Assembly: GCA_034231615.1 (NCBI GenBank)
Contig: CM067298.1
Location: 55,456,883-55,520,882 of the forward strand
Length of the DNA: 64,000 nucleotides
Direction: 5' to 3'
Source of the DNA: Meghimatium bilineatum
Taxonomy: Eukaryota; Mollusca; Gastropoda; Stylommatophora; Philomycidae
Below the pieces are notes generated by a model. It ran no database searches. It was not told where the DNA came from and was given only the letters and a program-made list of their open reading frames with translations. Both the position numbers and the translations under genes were made by a program. This document shows positions 11,626 to 22,959 of this stretch, in pieces. Every line of letters begins with the position of its first letter. Positions within the stretch are counted from its first letter, which is position 1.

Positions 11626-11679
11626 TTCATAAGTATTCGCCAATCCCATCAGTTAGCTTTCTTTTTGCCTTGAGTATTG

Positions 11680-11960
11680 TTATATTATGTTATGTTCCTC
11701 CAGGGCCATAGGCGGCGCATAGGCATAAACCATAGCTTTCTTTTTCTGTCTTTGTGTTGCCAGGTCTTTCAATTGTTGCGTGTTGTTTAGGTTCATTGAC
11801 ATGCCTTCTCTAATAATGATTCTTCGTAGAGTTTCTCTAGGTCTCTCTCTTCTTCTTACTCCAGGTGGCACCCAATATAGTGACTGATGGGGAATTCTTA
11901 GGCTGTTCATTCTGAGAACATGGCCGATGTAAGTCCAACGCATAAGTCTAATGAAGGAAG
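11680..11960 (-). mobile_element. LINE C-terminal relic, copy A
   Basis: The minus strand is open for 87 residues: 'MRWTYIGHVLRMNSLRIPHQSLYW.PPG.RRRERPRETLRR' and 'QLKDLATQRQ'. This is the 'WxWIGHVLRM ... GRPKETWRR ... LA.DR..W' C-terminal module of LINE polyproteins. The module is complete to its end here. Copy B carries it at 17535-17830 with more breaks. Confidence 0.8.
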
Positions 11961-12233
11961 ATATATAGGTTTGTTTGCTTTCCTCTCTTATAGTAGTGTT
12001 AGATTTAAAGTCACTCCACTTAACATTCAGAATGGTACGTAGGCATTTGTTTTCAAAGGGTATTACTATAGTATTACTTGAGTATTACTATAACATTAAC
12101 TCCACAGTTTTAAGCGATGTATTGATTAACGTCTTAACACTATACGTATATCCCTAGGTGGCGCAAACATCCACATTAGTAAATCTCTCAGGTTGTAGTG
12201 GCTGTAGTACCAAGTATGTGCTACTTAAGTGTT

Positions 12234-12333
12234 NNNNNNNNNNNNNNNNNNNNNNNNNNNNNNNNNNNNNNNNNNNNNNNNNNNNNNNNNNNNNNNNNNN
12301 NNNNNNNNNNNNNNNNNNNNNNNNNNNNNNNNN
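12234..12333. other. Assembly gap, exactly 100 N
   Basis: A round 100-N run, the conventional placeholder for a scaffold join of unknown size. Open frames that cross it are meaningless. The sequence on its left (ending cttaagtgtt) recurs at 18090-18099, and the sequence on its right (starting gtttgctg) recurs at 3398. Confidence 0.98.
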
Positions 12334-12492
12334 GTTTGCTGCAACAGCTTGTAATTTCATAATGTTGTGAGTTCAGTGCATATTGTAATATTAAATCTTC
12401 CTGACGCTAGTAGAAATCTTTTGGTGGATCAGCTGTGGCCCGTATTTTGACCAGTCTTGCATGAATTAAATAATAGGAACAATACATACATA

Positions 12493-12498
12493 TTTATT
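12493..12498 (-). promoter_or_regulatory. Possible poly(A) signal of the GPCR gene (copy B)
   Basis: AATAAA on the minus strand at the same distance past the stop as in copy A. Weak evidence on its own. Confidence 0.3.
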
Positions 12499-12709
12499 AA
12501 GTATCTATTAAATATATACTTTAAACCACTATGGTATCAGAAATATAAAAAAACCTCAAGCCACTAGAATGAGTCATAACAAGGACATTTTTGGTTGGTG
12601 AAATCACTTCCCAGACGATAACTAGTATGCAATGGAGTAATATCAAAATAATATATTATTAATTATCTTAACAGTTGTATTGAAAGTTAATTTCGGTCAA
12701 AAATATATG

Positions 12710-13784
12710 TCAACGATGGCAATGGCGTACTTTATACGAGCTCAGACGAGTAGCCAGGTTTCTTTTAAATCGCTTTCCAAACAGCAGGAGAAAAATAAGT
12801 TAGACGATGCGTAAATGAGTTGAACCACCTTTCCTGCTTCTTGAATAGCTGGTATCATGCTTGGATCGAGTAAACCGTTCCACCCAACGCTTTCATACGT
12901 TAAAACCCACACCAGACCAGTTACTGGATATGCAACCAATGACATCAGAACTAATGTCATCACAGCAACTGTTAAACTTCGTTCGTTATAACTGCGAAGA
13001 TTGTAGAATTGTCCGCGGTCTTCGTCGTACATTCTGCGAACTCTACGGGCCCCTGAAAGAAGTCTGTAGATGAGAACAGAGTCCACAACAAGAAGTGTTA
13101 TCCAAGCAAATATTTTTACAGCGAGTCTCAACAGTACCCCGCTCTTAACAACGTTGCTAAACTGGCCTGTTCTGCATATTTCCCATGTAGTTTCTTGTAA
13201 CAACTTTATATTGTGGCTTATATAGACATGGTAAGCGCAGATTACTGTAAGTGTTTCCGGAATGGAGATAATCAAATGCAAACAGAACACAGCCGAAATA
13301 ATTACTTTCCTTCTTTTCCTGCTGTTGTACGATGCCATTTTTATGGGCATAAAACTGTATAGGTATCTCTCCATGGCGACAGAAATAGTTGCCAGCATTG
13401 ACGTTATGAAGATGCCCGTGCAGTGTAGCTGAATACATGGTGAGCGAAATACATCCCGCTGCAAGTAAATCCCAATTTACAGTTGCCTAGCATTGCATGC
13501 ATGATTTGTTGACAAATTCTGGAACTTAAGAACACTGTATCCCAAATAGCCAGATTTAGTAGTAGAATATCAAGTGTTCGCATTTTGTTAACCCATTCTG
13601 TTAGACCTATGAGAATGAAAATGTTACAAATCAAACCAAAAAAAGCCAACGATATTTTTATAGGCAAAAGAGGCCACTTGACTCCACTAAGTATGCTTGC
13701 AACAGATTGTGACATTGTCTCTGTTATATTGTCGGTCTTTATCGCTTCTTCAAAGTAACTGTTGTTCATTTCTGAGGCAGACAT
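12710..13784 (-). CDS. Rhodopsin-like GPCR, intronless, copy B with two frame breaks
   Basis: The same receptor as 3775-4850: same ATG context, same stop, same motifs (GLICN, LNLAIWD, ERY, SSNL). Here the frame is lost near 13408-13411, where copy A has one more A (residue about 125, start of TM3), and near 12790-12795, where an A-run is one base shorter (residue about 331, end of TM7). The region around residue 257, broken in copy A, is intact and reads RGQFYNLRSYNERS. The breaks of the two copies do not coincide, and each copy supplies the intact reading where the other fails. There are only a few amino-acid differences (for example I17T and T25S). It is probably the second allele of one functional gene. 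Confidence 0.85.
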
Positions 13785-14584
13785 TTCTAGGAGTCACTAT
13801 GCTTAGTATATATTTTCACAGATGGCAATATCTTATGAGATGGACGATATTTTTCAATTTTCATTACCAACTGACAATTTTAGTAAAACGTTACCACAAT
13901 GTTGAGATATGTATGTTCCAATGTTCCAAAGCATACATTATATAAGAATGACATTGTCAAACGTAACGTGCATCGTATTTCTAAAGTTATAAAGTCCACA
14001 TTGAAAGCAGGCAGCAAATTATGTATGCACATAATATATACGGATACACGCAATTCTGAAAATCACAATGAAAAACATATCTGCACATTAATGAATAACA
14101 TAATTCACAAAATTGACCAATCAGTGTTTTTCTAAATCGAGATGGCATCATTCAGCGAAAAAATGACTTAAAGTAAGTTCCAAACTATTTGTACGTGGTC
14201 TTTTTTATACAATTTCCCTGTTCTGCTCTTGTGTAAATTTATAATAACCTAGAATTAACTAGTAGTACTTTCGGCAGTAAGTTAATACTTCTTTGTGAAT
14301 TTGAAATTCGTGGCTGAAGTTTACATACAATTTGTGTGTTTATTGGTTTCTTAATTTTGTGTTTATAATTTTTAAAATGGCAAACAATTTGGGAAATTGA
14401 TGTTTGTTATCAACACGTCATGTGCGCGTGATTGTTGTTCAATCTCTATTAATTTGTGAATAATTAAAAATGTATGAATCCAATTATCATTTATTACTTA
14501 GGTCTATTGTGTTTTTTTTCCAATAACATAAGGAAAGTAGTGAACTCAAAACAAATAAACAAGCTAAAAATGACATTTATATAA

Positions 14585-15035
14585 TGCTACATCTATTCTA
14601 TATTAACGAATGACTACGAAATATGGACAGTGAACACACATCATGAAGACAGAATTGATGCCTTTAAGATTTGGATATGTAGAAGATTAGGTAGATCATC
14701 GTTGAAAGAGAAGAACACAAATAACGAGGTTTGAACAACACTTCGTATGAAAAAAAAATGAAAATAGAGGAAATGGAGATCACACAAATAACGTATTTTG
14801 CGCATATTAAAAGACATAACACCTTGCAGAACACCTTACTTGAACACCTTACTGGACTTTTACCAGTCGAGGGGAGATAATAAAGAAATAATGAGATATA
14901 AGTGGGAGAGAAACATCACACAATGGGCAGGTTACAGTCTAACAGAGTGCGCTACGCAGATAAGAGACAGTGGATAATGAAAGTCTGCTGCAGATAAACT
15001 ACGTTGCGCAGACATCACTTAATAATGAGTACTAT
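14585..15035 (+). mobile_element. LINE C-terminal relic, copy B of 6126-6590
   Basis: Same decayed LINE end as in copy A, related to the better-kept 61802-62325. Frame broken throughout. Confidence 0.7.
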
Positions 15036-15579
15036 GTTTCTTTTAAAATTTGCATTACTTAAATGAAGAAATGAATAGAAACGGTCTATGATAGTTACTG
15101 TTGCGACACATCCTCTGTAAGTGAAATTCATTTTCTATCTTGAAAATGATTTCATATTTTTATTTAGTGCATACGATTATTTGTTTAAATATATTTAACA
15201 ATAAAGATAACATTCTACACATATGTAATGCCATTCCAGTGTTCTTTAAGTGCACATATAACTGATGATATTTTAATCCTATTGAAAGTTAATAATCTCA
15301 GTTTGACTATCGCATATCTGCAATAATATAAAAACTCTTTTAGTGGGTAGACATGATACGCGTTTGGAACAGTTCACAAACTGTTTTACAAATCTATCTT
15401 GTACAATGTTTTGTACTCAGAATTTGATTACTAACGCAAGAAGATTACCATTTAGAATGTTCTGTCACAATTAGGGGCCTATTATGGGTTGTCATTCTCC
15501 ACCTGTAACGTTTTGTCCACTTTACATGTTAAGTAAATGCATGCCTACGAGTATATACTTATTATTTTCAATTCTTCTT

Positions 15580-15925
15580 CTTCATCTGCGTTCAGCAACT
15601 GTGGTCATGACATATTATCAAGTTCGTCTTCAAGACGAAGTCCACCGTCATCTCCAGGTCAGAGCGGCTGCCCCATAGCTTTTGCCTCAAGTCTGTATCC
15701 TCTGGCCAGGTCTGCTGTCTCTGCTCTTTGTATGTTGAGCAGTCCCTGAAGTATGTATTCCGGAGTCTTGGTTCCGGACCGCATGGACGTCCATCTGTGT
15801 ATGCGATACTCAATCGGTTAAAGGTGTCCCAACAGTCTGCAGTGGCCTGTTCTAATGAGAAATATTGTGGTCTGTTGATATCTTTGGAGATGTATTGCAT
15901 CTTGTTTGTATTCCACTTACATTTG
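15580..15925 (-). mobile_element. Tail of an RNase H-bearing LINE, copy B
   Basis: A 102-residue minus-strand frame: 'YFSLEQATADCWDTFNRLSIAYTDGRPCG', then 'PEPRLRNTYFRDCSTYKEQRQ', then 'TWPEDTDLRQKLWGSRSDLE'. The C...C...Y...R...WP...LWG..DL order is the usual domain downstream of RNase H in LINE ORF2 proteins. The RNase H itself is absent, so only the end was inserted or survived. Confidence 0.75.
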
Positions 15926-16620
15926 TTACTTCCACTTGTCTGTGTATGTGTTGTGGATTATTGTTTTTGCCTCTCCGTAAGACAGTGGGTGTTTGTATTG
16001 CTCCATTTCGCTTCCTGCTTTTGACAGAGCATCTAAATGTAACACTACATAACATTTCAAACAACGGTCATCAAAATCATCACGTTCATTCTATTCCATA
16101 TAATTGGATTGAAAAATAAGACGTAGTTTAACAATTTTTATATCAAAAAAGTAAGTCTGACTGGTGTATCATTTGTGGAACTAAACATAAATTACGACCT
16201 GACTATATGTGAAATAATTGTATGCTGAATCATTTAATGTGATAATTTATTTATAATGAGGAGAGGTAAATTTACTAAAATTCAATAAAAAAGATATCTA
16301 ACAACCAAATATCAGTTAACACAAAATTAGTGCATGAATTGTAATGATTAAAATTAAGTAATTTCAACATAACAATGTATTCGAGAATTAGACATATAGT
16401 AATACGATATTTAAAAAAATGTATTTTAGTTGCTAGAAAAACACATTAATTCGAATGTAATAACTGTACTAAATCTCTATATAAATTACGTGAATCGTAA
16501 ATAAATATATTCTGTTGATTTAACATAAGCTATCCCAAATAGCTAACGTAATCACAGATTTAACGCCTAGTATTATCGCCCGTGTATTAGGAATATGATT
16601 TAAATGTGTCTACTGTGTGA

Positions 16621-16621
<1 letters not shown>

Positions 16622-16653
<32 letters not shown>
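16622..16653. repeat. (TA)n microsatellite
   Basis: An uninterrupted TA run. The corresponding position in copy A (about 10762-10775) is shorter and interrupted, so it is length-variable between the two haplotypes. Confidence 0.9.
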
Positions 16654-16654
<1 letters not shown>

Positions 16655-17351
16655 TGATAGTTATTGTTCCGTTTTCTATCGAATGTGAAGCTAAAATGTA
16701 ATGTTAGACTGCGCGCAGTAAGATTGAAAATTACACAGAAACACGTATCTACTTATTTCTGATACGGGAAAATACAACACAAGTTCACTTTTAACCACTC
16801 ACTTCAATAACAATAGCATTGTAAACTTTACGGATTAAACACCCATATAAATCGTATACGAGAAAAGTAAAATTACAATGAAATCAAATGGATTGTGCAT
16901 AGATTTATATACCTAAGATAAGGTATAAGGTAGTCACGATATTTTTAAAATTATTTGTTAAGTATAGAGTTCAGATGCGCTGCGCTATTTGTCATTATGA
17001 ATAGATGTTTTCTGTATGCCGACACGGTGACCATTATTAAGATCTACAGTGTCTGCTGACTATCGATACTACGTAATTTTTTATTTACCAAGTGTGACAT
17101 GGGTATTGAATTAGAGAAAATGTAAGACAATTTTATTAGATACATGACCATAGTTAATTAGAGAGAACAGATGAGCAGTGCTTCAAGAATCAATAAAACA
17201 AGAACATATACAATCAGATATATAAATTATTGCAGAAAAGAAATGCACGAAGAGGGAGTGCTATAATTAATGTATTAACGCGGGTAAAATAAATGGAGAT
17301 AGTGTGAAAATAAAATAATATGTCATATTAATGGAAGCTATAGTCCGGCTA

Positions 17352-17500
17352 GCAAGTGACCCCACGTATATTGAGCCCTCTCAGGGCTAAATATTTATGC
17401 CCTCGGCGTAGAAGATTGTCAACTGAGAGCCACATATAGTGAACCCTCTCAGGAATGGACTTCTATTCCCTCGGCTTAAAATATTGTCTAATAGGAGCCT
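17352..17500. repeat. Two-unit tandem repeat of about 72 bp (copy B)
   Basis: Counterpart of 11480-11625 with the same ccctctcagg / ccctcgg spacing. Confidence 0.5.
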
Positions 17501-17534
17501 TCAGAAGTATTCGCCAATCCCATCAGTTAGCTTT

Positions 17535-17830
17535 CTTCTTGCCTTGAGTATTGTTATGTTATGTTATGTTCCTCCAGGGCCATAGGCGGCGCATAAACCA
17601 TAGCTTTCCATTTCTGTCTTTGTGTTGCCAGGTCTTTCAATTGTTGCGTGTTGTTTAGGTTCATTACATACTTTCTCTATTAATGGTTCTTCGTAGAGTT
17701 TCTCTAGGTCTCCCTCTTCCTCTTACTCCAGGTGGCACCCAATATAGTGACTGCTGGGTAATTCTTAGGCTGTTCATTATAAGAACATGGCCGATGTAAG
17801 TCCAACGCCTAAGTCTAATGAAGGAAGATA
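17535..17830 (-). mobile_element. LINE C-terminal relic, copy B of 11680-11960
   Basis: Same 'YIGHVLxM ... PPGVRRR..RPRETL' module as copy A, with several additional one-base differences and a short deletion near 17593 that break the frame. Confidence 0.7.
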
Positions 17831-18099
17831 TATAGGTTTGTTTGCTTCCTCTCTTATAGTAGTGTTAGATTTAAAGTCACTCACTTAACATTCAGAATGG
17901 TACGTAGGCATTTGTTTTCAAAGGGTATTACTATAGTATTACTTGAGTATTACTATAACATTAACTCCACAGTTTTAAGCGATGTATTGATTAACGTCTT
18001 AACACTATACGTATATCCCCTAGGTGGAGCAAACATCCACATTAGTAAATCTCTCAGGTTGTAGTGGCTGTAGTACCAAGTATGTGCTACTTAAGTGTT

Positions 18100-18955
18100 A
18101 CTTTCAAAATTTTGAAAATATATATGGCGTAAGATCATCCACAATACGGACTCATGCACATTGGCTTCAGAAAACTTCTTATGGTCAGACTCTCGTAGAT
18201 GATTGAGTATGGCTGGTCTCTCCATAGTTTGACTATCTGTTATGGTAGTAGAACCAGATACTTGACGATTTCCTTGTTTTCCTAAACAGCTTCTTGTCCT
18301 GGAACAAAGATAACAGAAAGTTTGCCGCAGTTAGATCAAATTATTATACCTCGTCAATTACTCCGCACATGACTGTTTTGACTGTCTGAATCATACAAAT
18401 TCAGTCACTTAATATGAATGCACATGACCTTAGTGGGAAAAAACAGCATAAAAATCCTGTGCTCTAAGAACTGCGGTACTAAACGAGCATTGGCTTGTAG
18501 ATTTGAAGTATCGACTACTGACATAAATCGTTGAAAATGTCAGTTCTTCTACAATGACCAAAATGTTTACATTAATGGAAGCTTTAGTCCGGACATAGTA
18601 ACTTCATTTATGTATGCGAAATGGCAAGATATTTGTGACAGTTTTTATGATACATTTGTATTACGTGACATTAACTGTTGATCATGGACTCCTATTGCTA
18701 CACATTTAAGTCTACAATTTGTATTCTTGGTACCTGTAAAATTCTAGCGAACTCCATTAAATCGTCCGCCACTAACGTTGGGTTGAGTATGCTCTTGAGG
18801 ATGGTGGTGCTGTGGAGTAAATGTATGCCTTCTAATTAGATCATACATGAAGCTAAATTTAAAATAAAAATATCTGATCATTTATATAGGGTGTATAGGG
18901 TCATATATTTATTTATTAAAAAAATATATATATGCTTTATATAGGGTCAAATAGG
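18100..18955. other. No recognisable gene
   Basis: Unique AT-rich sequence after the duplicated block. The only structure seen is a 22-bp direct repeat (attaatggaagctttagtcc at 18573 onward) shared with about 17330 and 11452. I see no coding signal. Confidence 0.4.
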
Positions 18956-18958
18956 GTT

Positions 18959-19878
18959 TATCTAATCACAGAAGAATGCTACATCATCATAGGACGATTA
19001 CAAACTGAACAATCACAAAATAGAGTGGCCAGACAATCTGATGTGATTAGAGGCACAATTAGTCACCTTTGGAGCTATTTCAACAAACTGACTCAGTACC
19101 AGACTGGCCGCGCAGTGGAAGACCCAACTCCTGCCGAAGACCGCTGCATACGGCTGTGTCATCTCCAGAAATCGAATTGGATCTGCGTCCTCCACATTCC
19201 ACTCAGTGCCAACAGCTCGTAGAATTTCAGATCAAAAGGTCAGACAGCCATGATGCACGGCGCTAGTCTTTGGGCTAGAACCCCCTAGAGAGGCCTGTTC
19301 TTACGGACCGGCATCGCCAGAACAGACCTCAGTGAGAAAACCAGCATCGTCAATGGACCGTTGGGAATGACTGGATACGGGTTTGGTTTAGTGATTAATT
19401 ATTTTTTGTTCTCCAGCGACACGATAGATAGAGAAGAGTTTATCGCAGAGTCCGTGATCTCTACGTCTAGAACAGCATTGGTATGGATCTTGCACATAGT
19501 GGTGGTGTACTGATGTGGGAGGCGATCAGCTTCATGTCAAGAAGTGACCGTGCACAAACTGAAGGACACCTGCATTCCGAACGATACATCGCTGAAAGTG
19601 TTCGTCCTTGCGTCTTTCCTATTTTGGCTGCATCAGGATCGATTTTGCAGCAGGATAGTGCTCGACCTAATGTGGCACATCTCACCACCAAGTTCCTCAC
19701 TGACAACAGGGACCAGGCCATTCCGTGGCCAGCCATACCATCAGACATGAAACCCATAGAACACTTCTGTGATGAACTCGACAGATTGGGCAACCATCCC
19801 ACAACAAAAGATCTAACGACTAATCGGATCCATGTCACGGAGTCGTCATTCTCTGATAGAGGCCAGAGGAGGTCATAA
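18959..19878 (+). mobile_element. Tc1-like transposase relic (DD34E)
   Basis: The N-terminal helix-turn-helix region reads 'LITEECYIIIGRLQTEQSQNRVAR' and 'GTISHLWSYF', followed by 'TPAEDRCIRLCHLQ' (about 18959-19170). After frame breaks, an FSD block with a stop in place of the expected Glu sits near 19387-19397, followed by 'GGVLMWEAISF' (19501-19533), 'ILQQDSARPNVAHLT' (second Asp, about 19643-19690) and 'PSDMKPIEHFCDELDR' (Glu, about 19740-19788). Exactly 34 residues lie between the second Asp and the Glu. Stops and frameshifts make it dead. I could not see convincing terminal inverted repeats on either side. Confidence 0.85.
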
Positions 19879-20069
19879 ACCTTACTGAAACGGAGGCCTC
19901 AGTCGCATTGAATAAGCGTCCAAACCAAATTTAATGAACATCATTCCTTTGTTAAAGTCTGATATGTCCTTCATGCCTAGGATGAAACATTAATTTCGTA
20001 AATACAATTTTTGATATTCGTTTGAAATTTGGTGTCCATTAGCACTGCAATAATGTTGCGTTTTTGTGT

Positions 20070-20100
20070 GAACAGATATATATATATATATATATAATAT
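20070..20100. repeat. Short (TA)n run
   Basis: Short TA microsatellite. A similar small run lies at 20628-20646. Confidence 0.8.
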
Positions 20101-20639
20101 GAACACACACAAATAGATATCACATCATTCACTATGCTTTTCGTGTCTCCCTATTTGTTTTTATTTCTAGATTTTGCTTCGTAATATTTTTCACTCAAAT
20201 CTACCGTTTGTTGCTTTCTAAATTATTACGTGGTTGTTTCTATTTGTGGCTTTCTTTATTTGCACAACTGGTTCGACATTTTATCCATCGTTAATATTGT
20301 ATCATGTCCATAATAATAATCTCTCATCGAAATGTCGATTCTGTCTGTTGTGTGAACTTTAAATTATGTTACTTCATTCTGTTTCCTGAAGTTTAAATTA
20401 TATTACTTCATTGATTCCTTCTGTTTTATGAAATGTAAAACTGTGTTACTTCCTGCTTCATGTCTTTAACCTAATGCTATACAGATCTACTACATGTACA
20501 CACTTATACATTAGCTATAGCAATGTAATTCAGCCTGTCTCTGGTTCACGTTCCATCTAACATATAAAAAACGAATATTGTTCTAACAGCTCAAGCATAC
20601 GTTAATATTTCAGGAAATATTGACAAATTATATATATAT

Positions 20640-21150
20640 ATATATATTCGTTTTCCTTTAGCGCTGACGTTAGCGCATAGGGCACAGGTCACATCTCTCA
20701 AATTCTGTCTCTTCAAAGCTATTATGTGCTGTTATGTGATAGTACGTGTATTGAATATTATTTGTGTTAATTTCTCTAAGTATTGGTCTTTTGAGTGTTT
20801 CCTTTGGTCTACCCCTGGCTCTTCTGCATGTTGCTATCCATCCATTCAAGAAATCGGTGGTGTATTCCGTTATTGTCTGAGCGCAGGACATGTTCGATGT
20901 AGGACCAATGGCGTTGTGTAATAACATATGTGATGTAGATTTGATGTGTCTCTTCTCAGATTTTTTCCGTTTGATTTGAATTCGCTCCAGTGAATGTTAG
21001 TTATACTACGAAGTAATTTGTTTTCGAAACTCAATAGTTTCTTTTCTGACGATAAACAATTTTTCCGGCTCTCACATTCATATGACAGCACTGGAATGAT
21101 GCAGGAATAAAATAGACGCATTTTCGTGAGTGTTTTGATTAACTTTGACC
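20640..21150 (-). mobile_element. LINE C-terminus (downstream half of a split LINE)
   Basis: Minus strand: 'IWRSKLIKTLTKMRLFYS', 'CIIPVLSYECES', 'KKLLSFENKLLRSI', 'IHWSEFKSN', then after a frame break 'RARGRPKETLKRPILRE' and a final 'ERCDLCPM'. This is the C-terminal part of a LINE RT ORF. Its continuation upstream (the RT palm) lies at 21590-21810 on the same strand, separated by an opposite-strand RNase H fragment. It is related to the shorter end at 61210-61470. Confidence 0.78.
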
Positions 21151-21580
21151 TCCAGATCAAGTATGAGAATGGAAATAGAAACGGTGACAACAGCTTTCAC
21201 TTGGCTGGCGACGCAACACCCAACAGACTCAGTGATTCTATCGGACTCTCAAAGTAAGCTGCGCAAGATAGAAAAGTGTATGATCAGAACTGAATGGGTT
21301 ACTCTTCTCGACAATGCGCAGAGCATTACAGGGATTTATTGTCCTGGTCATGCTGGGGCCATGGGATACGAAAGAGCCGATGTGTTGGTTGGTAAAGCTT
21401 TGGTGAACGGCACCGAGATAAGAAGAGACAAGATTGAATTGATCAAAGCAGTCATGGATACCCTACGAGAAGACGAGGAGGAAGTCGAGCGTGACAATGT
21501 ACATATTCAGAGAATGGTAGAAATAAGAGTGACTAGAGGTGATGAAAGTGTTCCCACTCCCGAATGATCAGAAGAACGGT
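21145..21580 (+). mobile_element. LINE RNase H domain fragment, nested in an opposite-strand LINE
   Basis: A 140-residue plus-strand frame: 'SSMRMEIETVTTAFTWLA' (catalytic Glu), 'SVILSDSQSKLRKIE' (Asp), 'GIYCPGHAGAMGYERADVLVGKAL' (terminal Asp in ERAD). These are the signature blocks of the RNase H domain of LINEs that carry one. It is a single open stretch without frame breaks, cut off on its 5' side. It interrupts a minus-strand LINE (21590-21810 plus 20640-21150), so it was inserted later. Confidence 0.82.
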
Positions 21581-21589
21581 TAATAAGCA

Positions 21590-21810
21590 ACTGACTGGGG
21601 CACTGTTAATTTGCTTCCTAGATAGGAAAATGTGTGTAACTTTTCAAGTTGTTGTCCATTTAAATTAATCATTAGGTGAACCGGTACAGTCCATAATATT
21701 TTTGTTTTTGATGGATTGATTTGAAGATCTATCTGTTCTGTGATGAATTTAATCTATCAGTTTTTTTGTGTGCATCTTGATGGTTTTCACTCAATAATGC
21801 AAGATGTCGG
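21590..21810 (-). mobile_element. LINE reverse-transcriptase palm fragment (upstream half of the split LINE)
   Basis: The minus strand gives an 'LDFAD' box at about 21805 (the second Asp of the expected FADD is lost or shifted), then 'HTKKLID', 'INPSKTKI.W' and 'LNGQQLEKLHTFSYLGSKL' before the junction with the nested RNase H piece. In order and strand it continues into 20640-21150. Confidence 0.65.
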
Positions 21811-21880
21811 CAAAGTCGAGGTCTTATAGTGAAGTGTTTATCTATTCAATTCCTACATTTACTTTTCTTGTTGTGCTTCT

Positions 21881-21992
<112 letters not shown>

Positions 21993-22039
21993 GAGAATGG
22001 CATTTGACCTTGACATTAGAGGTGAGGAAGAGAGTTCTG

Positions 22040-22450
22040 CAGTGCTATACAACTCATATACTAACGTATGAATGCGAGTCTTGGACAATAAACAAACTGG
22101 AAAGTGGGAAATTAGAGGGAACAGAGATGTGGTTCTACAGAAGCTGCCAGGAAAACTAATGTGAAGATGTTGAAAGAGTCAAGGGCAAAATGGAGCTTAA
22201 TCAATAATATATAAGAAAAAGACAATCTTCATTTTTTAGTCACGTTATGAGACAAGGAGGTTTATATGGAGAACATAGTCACAACAGGCAAGACTGAAGG
22301 CAACAGAGAAAAAGGCGACACAGTGAGAACATATTTGACAGTTTAACAACCTGGCACGGCAGAGATACAACAGCGATTGATACAAAATACTGGAGATAGA
22401 TTGCTGTGGAGAGCCATTATCTCCTACGTCAGTGGGCATGGTAGCTGATG
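22040..22450 (+). mobile_element. LINE C-terminal relic (family shared with 40925-41335)
   Basis: In shifting plus frames: 'YECESWTINKLESGKLEGTEMWFYR', then 'SHVMRQGGL', 'GNR.RGRQRT', 'FDSLTTWHGR' and 'RLLWRAIISYVSGHG'. The same blocks occur, minus strand, at 40925-41335, including the tggcacgg / gccgggtagc end. Both are 5'-truncated. Confidence 0.72.
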
Positions 22451-22489
22451 AATGTCAAGGCTACACTTTATTTGGAAAAGCAGCACTAG

Positions 22490-22870
22490 TGTTAGAGTGA
22501 AAATGAAACTTTATAGCTAACTAGAGCTTTCTATTGTGAGAGTTGGACATATGGAGACGATTGCAGGCCTTCGAATGCAAATGAAATAAACTTTTCTACA
22601 AATCTATACAGAGCATAAAACAAATGTGTACGTAAGGCATAACATAAGGAAGTATACACGTACACATGAACCATTGCTGTCAATGTTGAAATGACGAAAA
22701 TATTCATGGAATCAACATGTATGACATGATTTATATTCTAAACGATACAACAAGAAATAGTCAAAGGTGGAAGAAGCTTGGCCAGACACCAAGGACCGGA
22801 GAGGACAATATTTTTCCTCACTCATCCAATCACTGAAGTTAGACATCCATGAATGACTCTGTGTATTGAA
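22490..22870 (+). mobile_element. LINE C-terminal relic, second adjacent family
   Basis: Plus strand: '..AFYCESWTYGDDCRPSNANE', alternatively 'LQAFECK.NKLFYKSIQSIK', then lower-quality text to about 22870. The ESWT...AFE.K...R block is the post-RT LINE motif. Heavily decayed. Confidence 0.5.
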
Positions 22871-22959
22871 GAATGTGATAATCCAAAGTGATATTCCTAC
22901 GGCCCTGCGGGTTTTGAGCGTACGGCTATTACGGATAGGATTAGCACAAGACAAAAGAA

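Larger units (their letters stand above)
3398..12233. repeat. Copy A of a duplicated block (end of contig 1)
   Basis: The block starts at the gtttgctg of 3398 and runs to the last base before the gap. It matches 12334-18099 base for base apart from scattered substitutions, many one-base homopolymer indels, and three large insertions present only here: 5201-5610 (MITE), 7686-7896 (SINE) and 8325-10708 (DDE transposon). It carries the GPCR and several older LINE fragments, all shared with copy B. The match begins and ends exactly at the contig ends, which points to two haplotypes placed in series rather than to a real tandem duplication. Confidence 0.9.
12334..18099. repeat. Copy B of the duplicated block (start of contig 2)
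   Basis: Collinear with 3398-12233 in the same orientation. It lacks the MITE, SINE and DDE transposon of copy A and shows the empty sites at 14120-14134, 16120-16127 and 16568-16569. Conversely it has about 23 extra bases near 16313-16335. It also has a longer (TA)n at 16622-16653 than the matching spot near 10765 in copy A. Confidence 0.9.

Noticed and set aside
12154..12370. Open frames on both strands crossing 12234-12333
   Set aside because: They consist mostly of N and exist only because unknown bases contain no stops.
3775..13784. GPCR copies as two diverging paralogues or two pseudogenes
   Set aside because: Their similarity extends through all noncoding flanks up to the contig ends and the breaks are complementary single-base indels, which fits alleles with sequencing errors better.
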